Assembly: GCA_038025085.1 (NCBI GenBank)
Contig: CM076147.1
Coordinates: 42,864,766-42,928,765 of the forward strand
Direction: 5' to 3'
Source: Tetragonia tetragonoides
Taxonomy: Eukaryota > Streptophyta > Magnoliopsida > Caryophyllales > Aizoaceae
Length of the DNA: 64,000 bases
Below, in pieces: positions 1 to 11,495 of this stretch. A model generated the notes under the pieces. That model ran no database searches and was not told where the DNA came from. It worked only from the letters and a program-made list of their open reading frames with translations. Numbering within the stretch: the stretch's first letter is position 1; each line of letters begins with the position of its first letter. The translations under genes and the position numbers were made by a program.

Positions 1-411
1 CATTGAAGCTACATGGGCTAGATGCAGATGCAGTATGCGCCAACTAGTATACAAAGTGGTTACAACTTACAACGTACCTGCACCCTTCGGAGTGTTAGTA
101 CTATGATAACATGAATTAAGATAGTTTTCCTTTCACATTTTCATGAGATGAAGGAACTATTACTACATAAGAAAAGAACTTCCATGACAGCCAGGCATCT
201 TTATGTCATACTCTGGCTGTGGTAAATGTCAATCAATCAATCAACACAAATAACCCACAAATTTCCCTAGCAATATCCTACGGTCTTCAAGCTAGCCCAA
301 AGCCTCCTAATTAAGAGCCGTAAATTAAAATGCAATCTGTCCTGAATCATTAATCTACATACGCAGATTGAAAACAGAAGGCAAGAAGTATGAATAACCA
401 AAGCATGTTAC

Positions 412-708
412 CTGTGAAATACGAGCAGACAAATTATGTTGATCTGATGAAGATAAACTGCCCAAAGAATCAATGATATCACCAAGTAGCACAAAGAATA
501 CAGGGGGCGCAGTACCATGAATACATGTCCCAATGCCTCCCAATAGCATCAGCAAATAGTCTACCCTATCAGCAACCGCAAACAAGCGAAAGTATGAGAC
601 TCGTTGATGAGGGGTGTCTGAGATGGACTCCACTTCAAAAATATTGCAAGCCAAGTCCAGGTTCGAATACTCATTACAGTCATTAGATTTATGCTCAGCT
701 TTTTCCAT
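412..708 (-). CDS. ABCB-type ABC transporter, first exon only (gene runs off the left edge)
   Basis: The exon encodes 99 residues in phase 0. It starts at the ATG at 708; the frame is open two codons further up, but only with a TTG. It ends at a GT donor at 411-410. The N-terminal tail is hydrophilic. It is followed by a stretch matching the start of the first transmembrane domain of plant ABCB13/14-like proteins: RLFAVADRVDYLLMLLGGIG, then a conserved CIHGTAPPVFFVLLGDIIDSLG-like segment just before the first exon-intron border. Members are full-length plasma-membrane exporters (TMD-NBD-TMD-NBD, about 1250 residues), some linked to auxin transport. The nucleotide-binding domains would lie left of the window, so activity and substrate cannot be judged. 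Positions 1-411 read as intron. ABCB family membership is likely; the subgroup is an inference. Confidence 0.8.
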
Positions 709-961
709 TATCAACCTAGCCTTTCACTAAGGGGAAGTACAAGCTAAGTATATCAAGCTGCTGCTCTGATCTTTAATTTAAAAGGGAACTGATGATGATA
801 TATAAAGATAATAAGAGTAGTGTAATGTAATGGAGGGCATGAAAAAAGGCCCTTAAAATGTTTCCCTTAATAGCTTTGGACGTCCACCCCTAAAATGTAA
901 GAATGTTATTAGCACACCATCCAGACAACTGGGTTTCTGAGATTGTCACTCTTTCCATACT

Positions 962-1002
<41 letters not shown>

Positions 1003-1164
1003 TTGGAGGCATACGTCGCAAGCACGTCCGTGGTACTACACTTCCACACCCGTTCAAACTACCCTTCAATCACACTTCACCTTTGAACTTCATCTGACTA
1101 TATACCCCTACATACATCAATTGTGTGCCCTCTCAATCGTCTCAAAGCTGAGGATATCCTAAGC

Positions 1165-1333
1165 CAGTGGCGGAGCTAGGGGGTGTCAAGGGAGATCCCT
1201 TGCTCCCCACTCCCACCAATAATCAAAAATTTTATAGGAAAAAAAGAAAATTTTTATTTGGTAAGCATATTATTCTCTTATAGTTTTTAATTTTTGCACT
1301 CCCATTGTCACTCCTCTGGCTCCGCCACTGTGA
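1165..1333. mobile_element. hAT-like MITE
   Basis: The ends are inverted repeats: CAGTGGCGGAGCTAG on the left and the complement of CAGTGGCGGAGCCAG on the right. The element is flanked by the direct repeat cctaagc (1158-1164 and 1334-1340), close to the 8-bp target duplication of hAT elements. The interior is short, AT-rich and non-coding. Three bases (tga) at the right end have no partner on the left, so one boundary is uncertain by 3 bp. Confidence 0.7.
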
Positions 1334-1728
1334 CCTAAGCAGCATCAGGCCCAGCCCTCGTGAGAACATATAGTGGCTTGATTAGAAGGGAATAAAAACC
1401 CCCCTTACAGGTTACAGCAGCTTTGATGCACGGACACTCGTGAGGTTGCTTGTCCATTTCTGACTGCCGGAAACGGAAACATATCCTATTTCCACATTTT
1501 ATATTCAAATGTAATGAATGACGACTTTAGCATGCATATAAGTTACTAAGTTAGTCCAATCATTGCCAATTAATTTTAGAATATAACCTCAGTAAGCGTT
1601 TGCTTGGACGATATTTAAATTGTTACGATGGTGCATATATCAGTTAGTGTTCGCTAATTGCCTGGTACAGGATTTTTTTTTTTTTTTTTTTCCAAATTAC
1701 GCTACACTGTCCGCACCTTAAACCTCCA

Positions 1729-1758
1729 GCATTTTCACCTCAAAAAAAAAAAAATAAT
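1729..1758 (+). mobile_element. Micro-retroposon (gcattttcacctc plus poly-A)
   Basis: A 30-bp insert made of 13 unique bases, an A-run and taat lies between perfect copies of aaacctcca (1720-1728 and 1759-1767). The A-rich 3' end and target duplication are what target-primed reverse transcription leaves. The tail ttcacctc-A recurs in the insert at 57427. Confidence 0.6.
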
Positions 1759-1823
1759 AAACCTCCATCTTTCACAAATCATATAGTATATTCCTTGAAA
1801 GCTCAAAACTTGGCAAAGATATA

Positions 1824-2077
1824 CTCCCTCCATCCCATAGAATCCTAAACGTTTGTTTTTTGAAGGTCAAACTTAACAAACTTTGACCATTAATTTATGA
1901 AATGTATTAAGATTCACAATATGAAAATACTTTTGTTGGATTCATTTTGAAATATACTTTTACAAAATCATATTTTTATAATTTTTATACTCATATAATT
2001 GTAGTTATCTACGGTCAAAGTGGCGTCTTAGAGACCGTGAAAAAATAAACGTTTGGGATTTTATGGGACGGAGGGAG
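1824..2077. mobile_element. Stowaway-like MITE, copy 1
   Basis: It is bounded by CTCCCTCC and its complement GGAGGGAG, with long inverted ends and a TA duplication on each side (1822-1823, 2078-2079). The interior carries the block ggtcaaagtgg...gagaccgtgaaaaa also found in the copies at 5190, 27461 and 54601. These features are typical of Tc1/mariner-derived Stowaway elements. It has no coding capacity. Confidence 0.85.
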
Positions 2078-3061
2078 TATATATAATATTATACTCCCTA
2101 GTCGCCCATCTATGTTGAATGTTGATGATGAACCAGCCACGCACGTCACGATCAGCGCAATCTTATTCTTGGATCATGTACAGCAGGTAGATAGTCATCA
2201 AGGTATAGATAAATCAATCATATTTCTTGGTTGAACAGATCAGCTCAGCTCTAATTAATTCATTCAATTCATTGATCAGGCAATACGTCGAACACCTGGC
2301 AGGTGTAATGAGATTTCCGTGATCGATATACTAAATTCTTCGTTTTAGTGCTTAATTCACTCATTATTAACCTAGAATAATAAGCCAAGTTCGTGACCAT
2401 GACACAAGTGATTTTTAATTAATCGACAGGAGATCATTGTATAAGATACTGTACATATAATCCAGATTCAGATCAGATCTTTGTGGATATGTTATCTATA
2501 GTGGAGATCATCATCACCACATACTAGTAGTGGAGTTGTATTTGTTTAGCTGGAAAATTGGTATGTTAAAGGTGGGAGAGAGCAATCTGCAGTAGGAAAT
2601 TGAAGTAGTCCCTAACGCGCCTTGTAATAAACAAGCTTCATTATTTTATACTTCCACTACTTTGAAAGTATATTTTCAAGAGTATATAATTAGCTGTCCA
2701 TACTTTTGCCAACGAGTCTCATGCTCACATCAATTCGTAACGTAACACAAATCACCAATTGTAACTCGAATTATTATTACACAAAAACTCATATGTGTAG
2801 TCTGTAGGCATGAGGCGCCTTAAACAAATACTCCTATGACATTATGGACCTTATGAAGACGTGATGCTTATTTATAGAGGTGTGTGGCCTCATATTGAAT
2901 CGGCCTGGATCATTATTATTATTATTATTATTATTATTGAAGAAGACAGGTTTACTATAATTGTTAGTATTTCATTTTGGGCATGCAAAGTGCAAATAAC
3001 TGTTAAACTGAGTGAGGAATGGTGTCCCACATCCTTGTCCAGGCACATTAGAATTTTTTAA

Positions 3062-3400
3062 TTTTTTTTGAGGGAAAGTAGAAATTTCATTAATAATAGG
3101 TCATACAACATCTACAAACGATATCGAATTCAATAATACACGTATCTAAAACATCCTAATGGAAAAGATATCAAGCACTTGAGATTTGACATTTCCGGAC
3201 GACTTCATTTTTATCGTTGTTTTCCATATCACAATCTCTTTGCGAAAGTTTTTGTCATAGCCTTGATGAATGCACAACTCTGATGTTACAGACTGCCTAT
3301 TGAAAAATAAGATTTGTAGTATCACCATACGAACGAACTGAAGCCGCAAACCATCAACTTCATGTTATACCTTCAATTCCGAACTAATTAGACAAATACT
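3062..3400 (-). mobile_element. Probable LINE or retroposon 3' end
   Basis: The T-run at 3062-3069 followed by gagggaaagtagaaatttc reads on the minus strand as a 3' end with ...gaaatttctactttccctc-poly(A), a style common to plant LINE tails. The region upstream on the minus strand holds a short open frame (3146-3349) with no recognised domain. No target duplication was found, so the length is a guess. Confidence 0.35.
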
Positions 3401-4040
3401 AAGATGTTTTGTAGGCGAGAAGAAGATCCTCTAAGCAGAGGACATCCTATCCCACCGAACTCCTTCAAACGAAAGCTACCAAAATTTCCTCTAAAGATAG
3501 AGATAATCATCACCAAAAGGAGTCAAAATGAACCTCACAAAAATGAGTCAAAATAAACCTTAAAAAAAAGACAAAATAAACCTCACAAAAGAAGTTAAAT
3601 TATCGTGATCACTATTGGTTTGATCGAAATCTCATCAAAATCGATTAAAACTTCATAGTGGAGTGAAATTTATTGTCCAGATAACAACATAAACAAGAAG
3701 AAAACAAGTAGAGAGAGGGGGCTATTATCGCTGGCATGAGATATCGAGGCTATCGTTGGTCATCTACAGACCCATTAATTATTATAAGTTTATTAATAAC
3801 AGCATTAAGTCCAGACAAAGTCATAAACATATTCATATTTTAAATTACTCCCAACAATTCTGTCCTTAATTATGAATAATTCTTTTCGTACGTGGGTGGG
3901 GGATAATGCACATGTATTATATATCCACGATCTGGGTAATGCTTGCTTTAGGTGTGACTACATCCATCTATTTCTAATTTTCTAAAGAAAACCCAGTCGT
4001 GGACAGGTAGTGTACGTAATTAAACTACTGATAATTCATC

Positions 4041-4054
4041 GCACCAAAAAAAAA
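4041..4054 (+). mobile_element. Micro-retroposon (gcacc plus poly-A)
   Basis: Only gcacc followed by A residues separates two perfect 19-bp copies of aaactactgataattcatc (4022-4040 and 4055-4073). It lies about 60 bp upstream of the UGT TATA box. The CACC-A(n) end equals that of the LINE copy ending at 7360. Confidence 0.7.
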
Positions 4055-4114
4055 AAACTACTGATAATTCATCAGCTGCTGATCATGGGCCATGATAAGA
4101 TTATAATCTACTAG

Positions 4115-4123
4115 CTATAAAAG
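4115..4123 (+). promoter_or_regulatory. TATA box of the UGT gene
   Basis: The sequence ctataaaag lies 90 bp before the UGT start codon. This leaves a leader of roughly 60-65 nt, a normal plant spacing. No other element could be assigned. Confidence 0.55.
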
Positions 4124-4212
4124 GAATATATACTTCAAAAGTACAAACAATAAGCACTCGTACTAAAACTCCCGTGAGCAAGTGAAAATATTAGTTAGAA
4201 ACTAACTTAAAA

Positions 4213-6094
4213 ATGGAAAAGAATAATGTGGGCGAGAACACATTAGAGAGGCCATTGCACGTAGCAATGTACTCATGGTTTGCTCTTGGCCACCTTACAT
4301 CATTCCTTCATTTAGCCAACAAACTTGCTGAGAGAGGTCATAAAGTCTCTTTTTTTCTCCCTCCCAAAACACAGCCCAAACTAAGCCCTCACAACCACCA
4401 CCCTCACCTTATCACCTTCATCCCGGTAGAGGTCCCAGCAGTCGAAGGCCTCCCAGCCGGGGCCGAGACGGCCGCGGATGTTCCCTACGAGTCCCGGTCC
4501 CTTATCATGGTAGCCATGGATCGCACCCAGGCCACAATCGGGTCCTTATTCTCCCAACTAAAGCCTGACATGGTCTTCTTTGACTTCACTGAGTGGCTAC
4601 CGGGGCTGGCCCGTGAGCACGGGATTAAGTCGCTTTTCTATGCCACCTTGTTCCCTGTTAGTTGCTCTTATCTCCTCCCCCGGGCTCGGGCTCAGCCCGG
4701 TGGACGTGACTTGACTAAGCCCCCACCTGGCTTCCCGCCCTCCAAATCCATGATCGCATTGCGGAACCACGAGGCCCTTGCCTTGGGGAATGCGGTACTC
4801 CGTATGGATTTCGGCGGAGGGCCCGGAAAGTCCATGCTCGAAAGGCATGCTGTTGGCCTGGAAACATGTGATGCTTTTGTGGTCAAAGGTTGTAGGGAGA
4901 TTGATGGGAGTTATTGTGATTTTATTCACGAGATTTACCGTAAACCCTTGTTCCTGGCTGGGCCAGTGGTGCCAGAGCTGCCGGCTGGTAGGCTAGATGA
5001 CCACTTGAATGGATGGTTGAGTGGCTTCAGTAAGGCTACTGTAGTCTATTGTGCACTTGGGAGTGAATGTTTCCTAAGCAAGGATAGGTTTCAGGAGCTT
5101 CTTCTCGGACTTGAAATTACAGGTATTGCCTTAACAAATTACTTTACTCCTATTAATAACCAATACAGCAAGTCTTGTACTACTTATTACTTCCTCCGTC
5201 CTATAAAATCCCAAACGTTTACTTTTTCACGGTCTCCAAGACGTCACTTTGACTGTAAATAACTAGCTACAATTATATATATGAGTATAAAAATTATAAA
5301 AATATGATTTTGTGAAAGTATTTTTAAAAATGAATCAAACAAAATTATTTTCATATATTGTGAATCTTTATTTATACATTTTCATAAATTAATGGTCAAA
5401 GTTTGTTAAGTTTGACCTTCAAAAAACAAACGTTTAGGATTTTATGGGACGGATGGAGTATATGAGACCGTCTAATCAGTACAACTCACTCTTATTTTTC
5501 ACACTAGTGTGAACATTTTCATGGGAAGGAGGAAGTATATATATATTTATTTAAGCCGTATATAATTGCTAATACATTAATTATGAGACGATTGATATTC
5601 CAGGCTTGCCATTCTTAGCTGCCCTTAAACCACCAATAGGTTGTGAAACGGTTGAGTTAGCCATGCCAAAAGGGTTTGCAGAGAGAACAAAGGGAAGAGG
5701 AATTGTCCACGGCAGTTGGGTGCAGCAACAATTGATCCTGCAACATCCTTCCGTAGGGTGTTTCGTGACTCATTGTGGAGCCGGATCTTTATCTGAAGCT
5801 ATGGTGAGTGACTGCCAATTGGTATTGTTGCCTCAAGTAACAGATCAATTCATAAATGCAAGGATGTTGAGCTTGGACTTGAAAATGGCTGTCGAGGTCG
5901 AAAAAGGAGAGGATGGTTTCTTCTCAAAAGAGGCTGTTTGCAAGGCGGTCAAGGCAGTGATGGAGGTAGGGAGCAAGGTGGGGAGAGAAGCAAAGATCAA
6001 CCATGTAAAATGGAGAGAGATTTTGATCGCAAAAGGAATTGAGGAATCCTACACGAGTGACTTTATTAAGAATCTGCGAGGTCTACTTGGATGA
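4213..6094 (+). CDS. UDP-glycosyltransferase, UGT79/91-like (flavonoid-glycoside sugar-chain type)
   Basis: There are two exons, 4213-5122 and 5604-6094, joined within a Gly codon (GAAATTACA-G/GC-TTGCCA). They give 466 residues, a normal family length. The protein would transfer a sugar from a UDP-sugar in the cytosol. The likely catalytic His is H27 in FALGH, and the partner Asp lies in DMVFFDFTEWLP. The C-terminal PSPG donor-binding box runs over about residues 342-385, starting WVQQQLILQHPSVGCFVTHC and ending TDQ. The segments ALGSECFLSKDRFQELLLG and LPFLAALKPPIG are typical of the UGT79/91 group, which adds a second sugar to flavonoid or anthocyanin glycosides. The exact substrate is not readable. 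The frame is intact, so the gene is probably functional. The 481-bp intron is mostly a MITE. Confidence 0.92.
5190..5458. mobile_element. Stowaway-like MITE, copy 2, inside the UGT intron
   Basis: The ends are CTTCCTCCGTCC and the complement of CTCCATCCGTCC, with TA on both sides (5188-5189, 5459-5460). It shares the gaccgtgaaaaa/ggtcaaa interior with copies 1, 3 and 4. At 269 bp it makes up more than half of the 481-bp intron and starts 67 bp after the splice donor. It changes no exon base. Confidence 0.85.
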
Positions 6095-6910
6095 TCGACC
6101 GAGGTCTTTAATCTTTTGATGAATATGACGCCAATTATATTGCCAGCCACCAAAAGTTTTACACTCCAAAATCTTACCATTGACATCGCAAGTTGTACAT
6201 TATATTGCCGCAAAAGGAAGGGGCAAATCTAACTAATACGATACGAAATTTGTGCTATATACTTCATGTATTTTGATTATTTTTGTTCTTAATTTCTTAT
6301 ATATATTTCACTCCAAAACATATATACATGTTGTATAACATGCATTGCTAATTTATAAAATAACTTCAATTATTTTCTCCCCAAAAAAATTAAAAAGAAA
6401 AAAAACACACAACTTCATCATATATACAGTACAATTTAAACATAATACTTGTGGCGAAGATATATAGAAAGATGGATGGTTTGCGAAATGGCCAATGCAA
6501 GCCCAAAGTAGTGGGTATGGCATTGGCATGGTCGTTGATGAAAGCCACCACCTCTGCTTTAATTTGCCTTTCCACCCGCTCTTCTCTAGGCCGGACCTCC
6601 TTATAGTAGACCAGACCCCCCCTGTCTCTCAAGAAATCGTTGTCGGATATGAATATGAGCACCTTCTGAGTTCTGAGTACACCCCAACCTTGATAGGTTT
6701 GGGTAGTCCTAATTGGCAGGGTTGAAGATCTAGTAGCATATCATCGGTGCCACTACTACTGTACTGTTGGGGCAAAAATAAGCCCACCCGTTATGTCTAA
6801 TCCATCTGATCTATAAAGGCGTTTACATTTGGCCACCTCGTCACCAATTCGGTCTTTTCCCCAAAAGAATGGATGGTACATAATTAATAAGGCCGCTAAC
6901 TAGCTAGTTT

Positions 6911-7360
6911 TCGTGGTCTTACCATGGCTCGTGAGCATGGCGTGGTCTTACCATGCTGAAATTCTTGCGATTTTGCGTGGTCTTAATACCATGGCTCGTG
7001 AGCATGGCGTGAAAAAACTGGAAGTAAGGATTGATTCTCAAGTTGTGGTGAATATGATGACAAAGGATGAAGTTGGAATTGGTCCAGCAACTTTTATGGT
7101 TCGAAAATGCCGAAGGATGCTGCGTGAACTAGACTGAGAAGTCAAGGTTCATCACTACTATCCTGAAGCAAATAGGAGCGCTATCTGGCTTGCTAATCAT
7201 GGTTGTGATCAATCGGAAGTTATCTTGTTCTTTGATGTTGCACCCCCTCCCCTTAGACAGATTTTGTATGAGGACATTGTAGGAGTGGCTTGGCCACGTA
7301 GTATTCCTACTTCTTGTTTTTCGGGGCTTGCCCCTCTCTTACACCAAAAAAAAAAAAAAA
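6911..7360 (+). mobile_element. 5'-truncated LINE (RNase H end) with poly-A and target duplication
   Basis: The insert lies between near-perfect copies of ataaggccgctaactagcta (6887-6906 and 7361-7380) and ends TTACACC-poly(A). It encodes the end of a plant L1-type RNase H domain: AEILAILRGLNTMAREHGVK, then VRIDSQVVVNMM, and after one in-frame TGA (7135-7137) HHYYPEANRSAIWLANHG. Only the last part of ORF2 is present, as expected for 5' truncation. The first 50 bases repeat a segment found just downstream, so the 5' junction is complex. The copy cannot be active. Confidence 0.8.
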
Positions 7361-7817
7361 ATAAGGCCGCTAACTAGCTAATTTTTGGTGTTTTTTTTTT
7401 TTTTTTTTGAGCGGGAGATCTTGCTAATAATAATTAATAAGATAATGTGATAATTAAGCAGCCTTTGATTCCATGCTCTTTTATAATACTCCTACTCTAT
7501 ATTATTATATAGAGTATCTACTATCCTTTATATGTTCATTATCATATCAAAATCTTAGCTTGCACATCAATTGCACGTATATTATTTGATCAATCTGGCA
7601 AATCTACATACAACGTGTAGACAGACAACGAAATTTGGAATAATGGCCGGCCGGCTGTAAGATAAACAAGACTTGATCAAGCTCAACTGCTCAAACACCA
7701 ACGAACGTCTATATACAACAATGTTTGTTCAGTAAAAAAAATAGGAATAGAGCAGCTGTCATGTGGGTGGAAGGGAACTACTAAGTACTATGTACCGTTG
7801 TTCTTTGTTACTAAATT

Positions 7818-7818
<1 letters not shown>

Positions 7819-7889
<71 letters not shown>
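7819..7889. repeat. (AAT)n microsatellite
   Basis: About 23 uninterrupted AAT units occur in spacer DNA. A second tract of similar length lies in the first intron of the GDSL gene (9519-9580). Confidence 0.95.
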
Positions 7890-7899
7890 TAAAACAACT

Positions 7900-9045
7900 C
7901 ACATATATGATCAATGTCTCACATTAAAAGAATGGCACAGAGCGAGCAGACTAATTAGCTAAGCTATCATAAAAGCTATGGCTACTAATACACGCACGCA
8001 CATACGTAACACCAAATATAATTTTGTTGCAAGGGCTTTATATTATAAATCGGCCCATTTTACAATTAGGCTCCATTGCCCATTCAAACATTCAAATTTA
8101 GAGGGGCCTTCTGTTACCAAAAAATTAGAGGGGCCTTTTGGGTAAAGTGAAATTCTCTATATCTTTTAGATTTTTACTATCTCAAACAAGTCTTTATTAT
8201 ATCTAAATCGACCCCTGTGCGTGATATCTATAAACAAAAAAGTAATCCCACCCACCGTACATAAATGAAAAGAATAGCTACGAACAAAAAATGATAATTT
8301 TGCCACTCTTATATACGAGGCTGCTTCATAAGAGAATTTCTATTTCCAAAATTATATTTGTATCTTTAATTATATATCCCTATTACTAGCTTCTATAATA
8401 TAACGGATGTGATTTCTATATGTCCGGTAATATTATTTGGTCCCCCTCCCAACTCGATCAGATCCTTTGCTGCAACAACAGAGGTGCAATCCTTCTCTTT
8501 TTTCTATCTATTTTCCCCAATCAGCGAAACCCTCCTTAAAAATCTAATGCCCAAAAAGAGAGAGACCAATCATATGGTGTGATTTAGAGGACTGCACCTT
8601 TGATGTTCTTTTTTCAAATGTATGTACGTAGTTAAATTTATTTTTGCTAACCTAGCTTAATACCAATTATAGGTGAATGTAGCCAAATTGACTACTCGTG
8701 GGTGTAGCTAGCTAACTAAGAAAGTTGCCCTGAGCCTACTAATAGAGAGGTGGGATCCTCTCCATTTTCTTTCTCTTAGTTTTTTATGGATCTTTTTAAA
8801 TGAAGGGTTGGATCTCCTTATCTCATTTTGCCTCTTTGAATTTATTTAATTTAAAATTTGTTTAGAAGGAGATCTCACCCTCGCTCCACTCCATTTCGTT
8901 TAGCAGATCGATCTCAATCCACTAATAAATAGAATATCGGCTGTCACAAGCTCTTGTTTGGTACATTTTCCCCAGCATAGGATCGTGATTATTCAAGCCT
9001 TGCCACAGCAGATAGAAGATAGCAGGGCATCGATCAAGTGCTAAA
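7900..9045. other. Spacer upstream of the GDSL gene
   Basis: This is AT-rich sequence with no supported exon. Apart from the micro-insertion at 8111, no element could be bounded, and no clear TATA box was found for the downstream gene. Confidence 0.6.
8111..8124 (+). mobile_element. Micro-retroposon (ctgttacc plus A6)
   Basis: Fourteen bases, ctgttacc followed by six A, separate perfect copies of ttagaggggcctt (8098-8110 and 8125-8137). The TTACC-A end again resembles the LINE end TTACACC-A. Confidence 0.65.
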
Positions 9046-9517
9046 ATGACATTATTACCACCTCATCCTGTAGCAATACTCTACTTATTACAGGTTTCTT
9101 TATTCATTGTCTTATGCTTGAAATCATCAGGGGAGCATATGCATATGGCACCAGCCCTGTTTGTGTTCGGTGACTCATCGGTCGACGTGGGCAACAACAA
9201 TTACCTCACCTTTGCCCTTGCAAAGTCCAATATCCCACATTATGGCATTGATTTTCCCACCCACAGGCCAACTGGAAGATACAGCAATGGCAAAAATTTC
9301 GCTGATTTTCTTGGTAATAAGCTTCTTTGATCATCCTCCTGCTCCTTAATTGTACTCCTATACGATAATTGTGTTAATGTCAGAACGTGCATCGAGTTTT
9401 TGAAGCGAATAGTTTTCCTGCTGATTTACCATGCATGCTGTCTACATACGTTCGTTATTTGATTTGATTTGATTTTTATCTATCTCCTATTATAGTTATA
9501 AATAAAAAAATAAAATA

Positions 9518-9518
<1 letters not shown>

Positions 9519-9580
<62 letters not shown>
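9519..9580. repeat. (AAT)n microsatellite in GDSL intron 1
   Basis: About 20 uninterrupted AAT units lie 200 bp downstream of the exon 1 donor. Confidence 0.95.
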
Positions 9581-9691
9581 CTTTGTTGTGGCCCACGAAG
9601 ACGGCCATTTAACGAACCGTTGGCCACGAGTATGGATTAATGTCATGAGTGCTTAACCGGTGATCATCAACCTAATAATATACCAACATGT

Positions 9692-9903
9692 CTTGACTTA
9701 GTCCGTTGTGGACTAAGTAAATTTAAGGGTTGACTCTAGGTAAAGTAGAGGGTGACTCCACTGTTAGAGGAGCGGCTGCAGGTGAAGTAGAGGGTGACTC
9801 CACTGTTAGAGGAGCGGCTGCAGGTGAAGTAGAGGGTGACTCTACTATTTGATGGGTGGCTCCAGGTAAAATATTGGTCCACCATAGACTAAGTTCACAC
9901 AAG
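9692..9903. mobile_element. TIR element with internal minisatellite, copy 1
   Basis: The right end tagactaagttcacacaag matches, in inverted form, the left end cttgacttagtcc, which appears to have lost a few bases. Between the ends lie two near-perfect 42-bp units (gaggagcggctgcaggtgaagtagagggtgactc-like) plus partial ones. The same design occurs at 38863-39101. The copy sits in GDSL intron 1. Confidence 0.6.
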
Positions 9904-11381
9904 TTCAAACAAAGATACAAGGGGCTTGTTAATTAAATGGAAACTCTAGTTACCCAGTTGTTTTTTTTTAATTATTTCATTTTTTTCTTGGACCCGATAG
10001 GGATGCATTTATGACTTTTTATCCATTGTTTTGAAAAAGCCTCATTAGTTACATACTCGTATTTATCACTCAAAAAAACTATTACTACATTTTTATTCGT
10101 TTATGTATGTATTTCGAAGCTGCATTCATTTCGTGCAATCTAGTTTGTTCTTGCTGCTAATACTACATGTTTCTCTGGCTCGTTGTGAGTAATATAAAGT
10201 AATATTTTTGTTTTCTAGTAATTTAAGGAATTCAGTGTTAACGTGCCAAGAAATATGGTGTTTTTTGTCAGCTGAGGAACTTGGATTGCCCTCTCCAGCG
10301 CCTTACCTTTCCTTAATAGACACCAAGAGCACTAATTTCCTCCTCGGTGTAAGCTTTGCCTCTGCCGCAGCCGGAGTTTTTAACGACACTAATCAAAATG
10401 AAATTATTCCTCATTTGTACGAAACTGATCAGCTAGTGGGCTACACACATGATCCTTCGGTAAAGTTTCATCCCTTCGAATAAGTTTGACCGAATATGTT
10501 CACAATCAAGTCGCACACGAGTGTATTGGCTCGTTTGCACCACCCTTTTGTAAAAAACACTTTAATTTTATTGGTAAAACTTGAGAATTGATGAAACTAA
10601 TAATTGTACCACCAATTTGTTGTGTATGAATTGACTTAATTGATCTTGCTTTCTGATTCGCTTAAAATTAAATTTTTATTTGAATGTCTCAGCATTTCAC
10701 GATTCCAATGGACAAACAAATAGAGTACTTTAGAGAAGTAAATGAAGCGTTGGTTCAGAAACTGGGACAAGCAGGTGCAAACAAACTCTTGTCAAAGTCT
10801 GTATTTACCATTGTGATTGGTAACACTGACATTGGGGCATTGTCTACTTCACCGGTTCCAAGCCTCAAGCGGAAAGAGAACCCTCAACAATATGTTTATT
10901 TGATGGTGCTTACTGTTAAAAGTCAATTGAAGGTATTACTCCCTCCGTTCCTCCAATTCATATACTATAGCAATTGTTCTGTTTACAAGGTAACAGTGAG
11001 ATTGATAATAACGTAGTTCACCGTACCAAATCACGGTGGTTAAAGTTAAGACGTGCGTGTAACCAAAAGAAAAAAAAAAGTTAAAAAGTGCGTCAGGAGT
11101 TCTATGCAATGTAATTAATAATATTTCACACAATTACTTGATTGTATTAATGAGATAAAAGACCATATACAGTATATAAAGGTATAAGCCTCATATATAT
11201 GGTAATACAAGATATATTATTCTAGAATAATTTAGATATTATCACAATCTTCTAATATATATCTAGAATATTCTCAACCAATATTATTTCCTAACATATT
11301 CTCCAATATAAATACCACTCCAATTAAATTTCATCTACTTGGCTGTCATGATAAATTTTAGAAGGAAAAATATCTGCACAA

Positions 11382-11495
11382 AAACTTTTATAAGCCTGTC
11401 TTTTCTTAATTTTTGGTAAAATAATAAAGTAAGTAACCCCTACATTTCTAAATATAACCTTATTTTATTGTGAGTTAGTATCACACAAGTGACTT
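11382..11495. repeat. Dispersed repeat family R1, degenerate copy
   Basis: It shares the core agtaacccctacattctatatagtgac-like and a gagttggtctcacac-like end with copies at 31951 and, inverted, at 30487. It is probably an old non-autonomous DNA transposon. It lies in GDSL intron 3. Confidence 0.4.

Larger units (their letters stand above)
720..4110. other. Gene-free spacer between the ABCB gene and the UGT
   Basis: No coding exon is supported here. The spacer holds a T-run (963-999), a hAT-like MITE, a micro-insertion, a Stowaway-like MITE, an (ATT)n tract at 2911-2938 and a probable LINE 3' end on the minus strand near 3062. Each is listed separately where it can be bounded. Confidence 0.7.

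Noticed and set aside
903..1097. Frame with a long Phe run
   Set aside because: It is produced by the T-run at 963-999 and has no support as a gene.
6495..6725. 76-codon plus-strand frame and its 90-codon reverse-strand partner before the LINE
   Set aside because: No domain, splice partner or homology is recognised. Length is within chance for this composition.
9723..9920. Reverse-strand frame with a repeated Ser/Pro/Ala unit
   Set aside because: It is the translation of the minisatellite inside the TIR element at 9692-9903.
10936..10985. ctccctccgttcctcc next to the GDSL exon 3 donor, considered as another Stowaway-like MITE
   Set aside because: No matching inverted end or second TA was found downstream. 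At most it is a remnant of one end.
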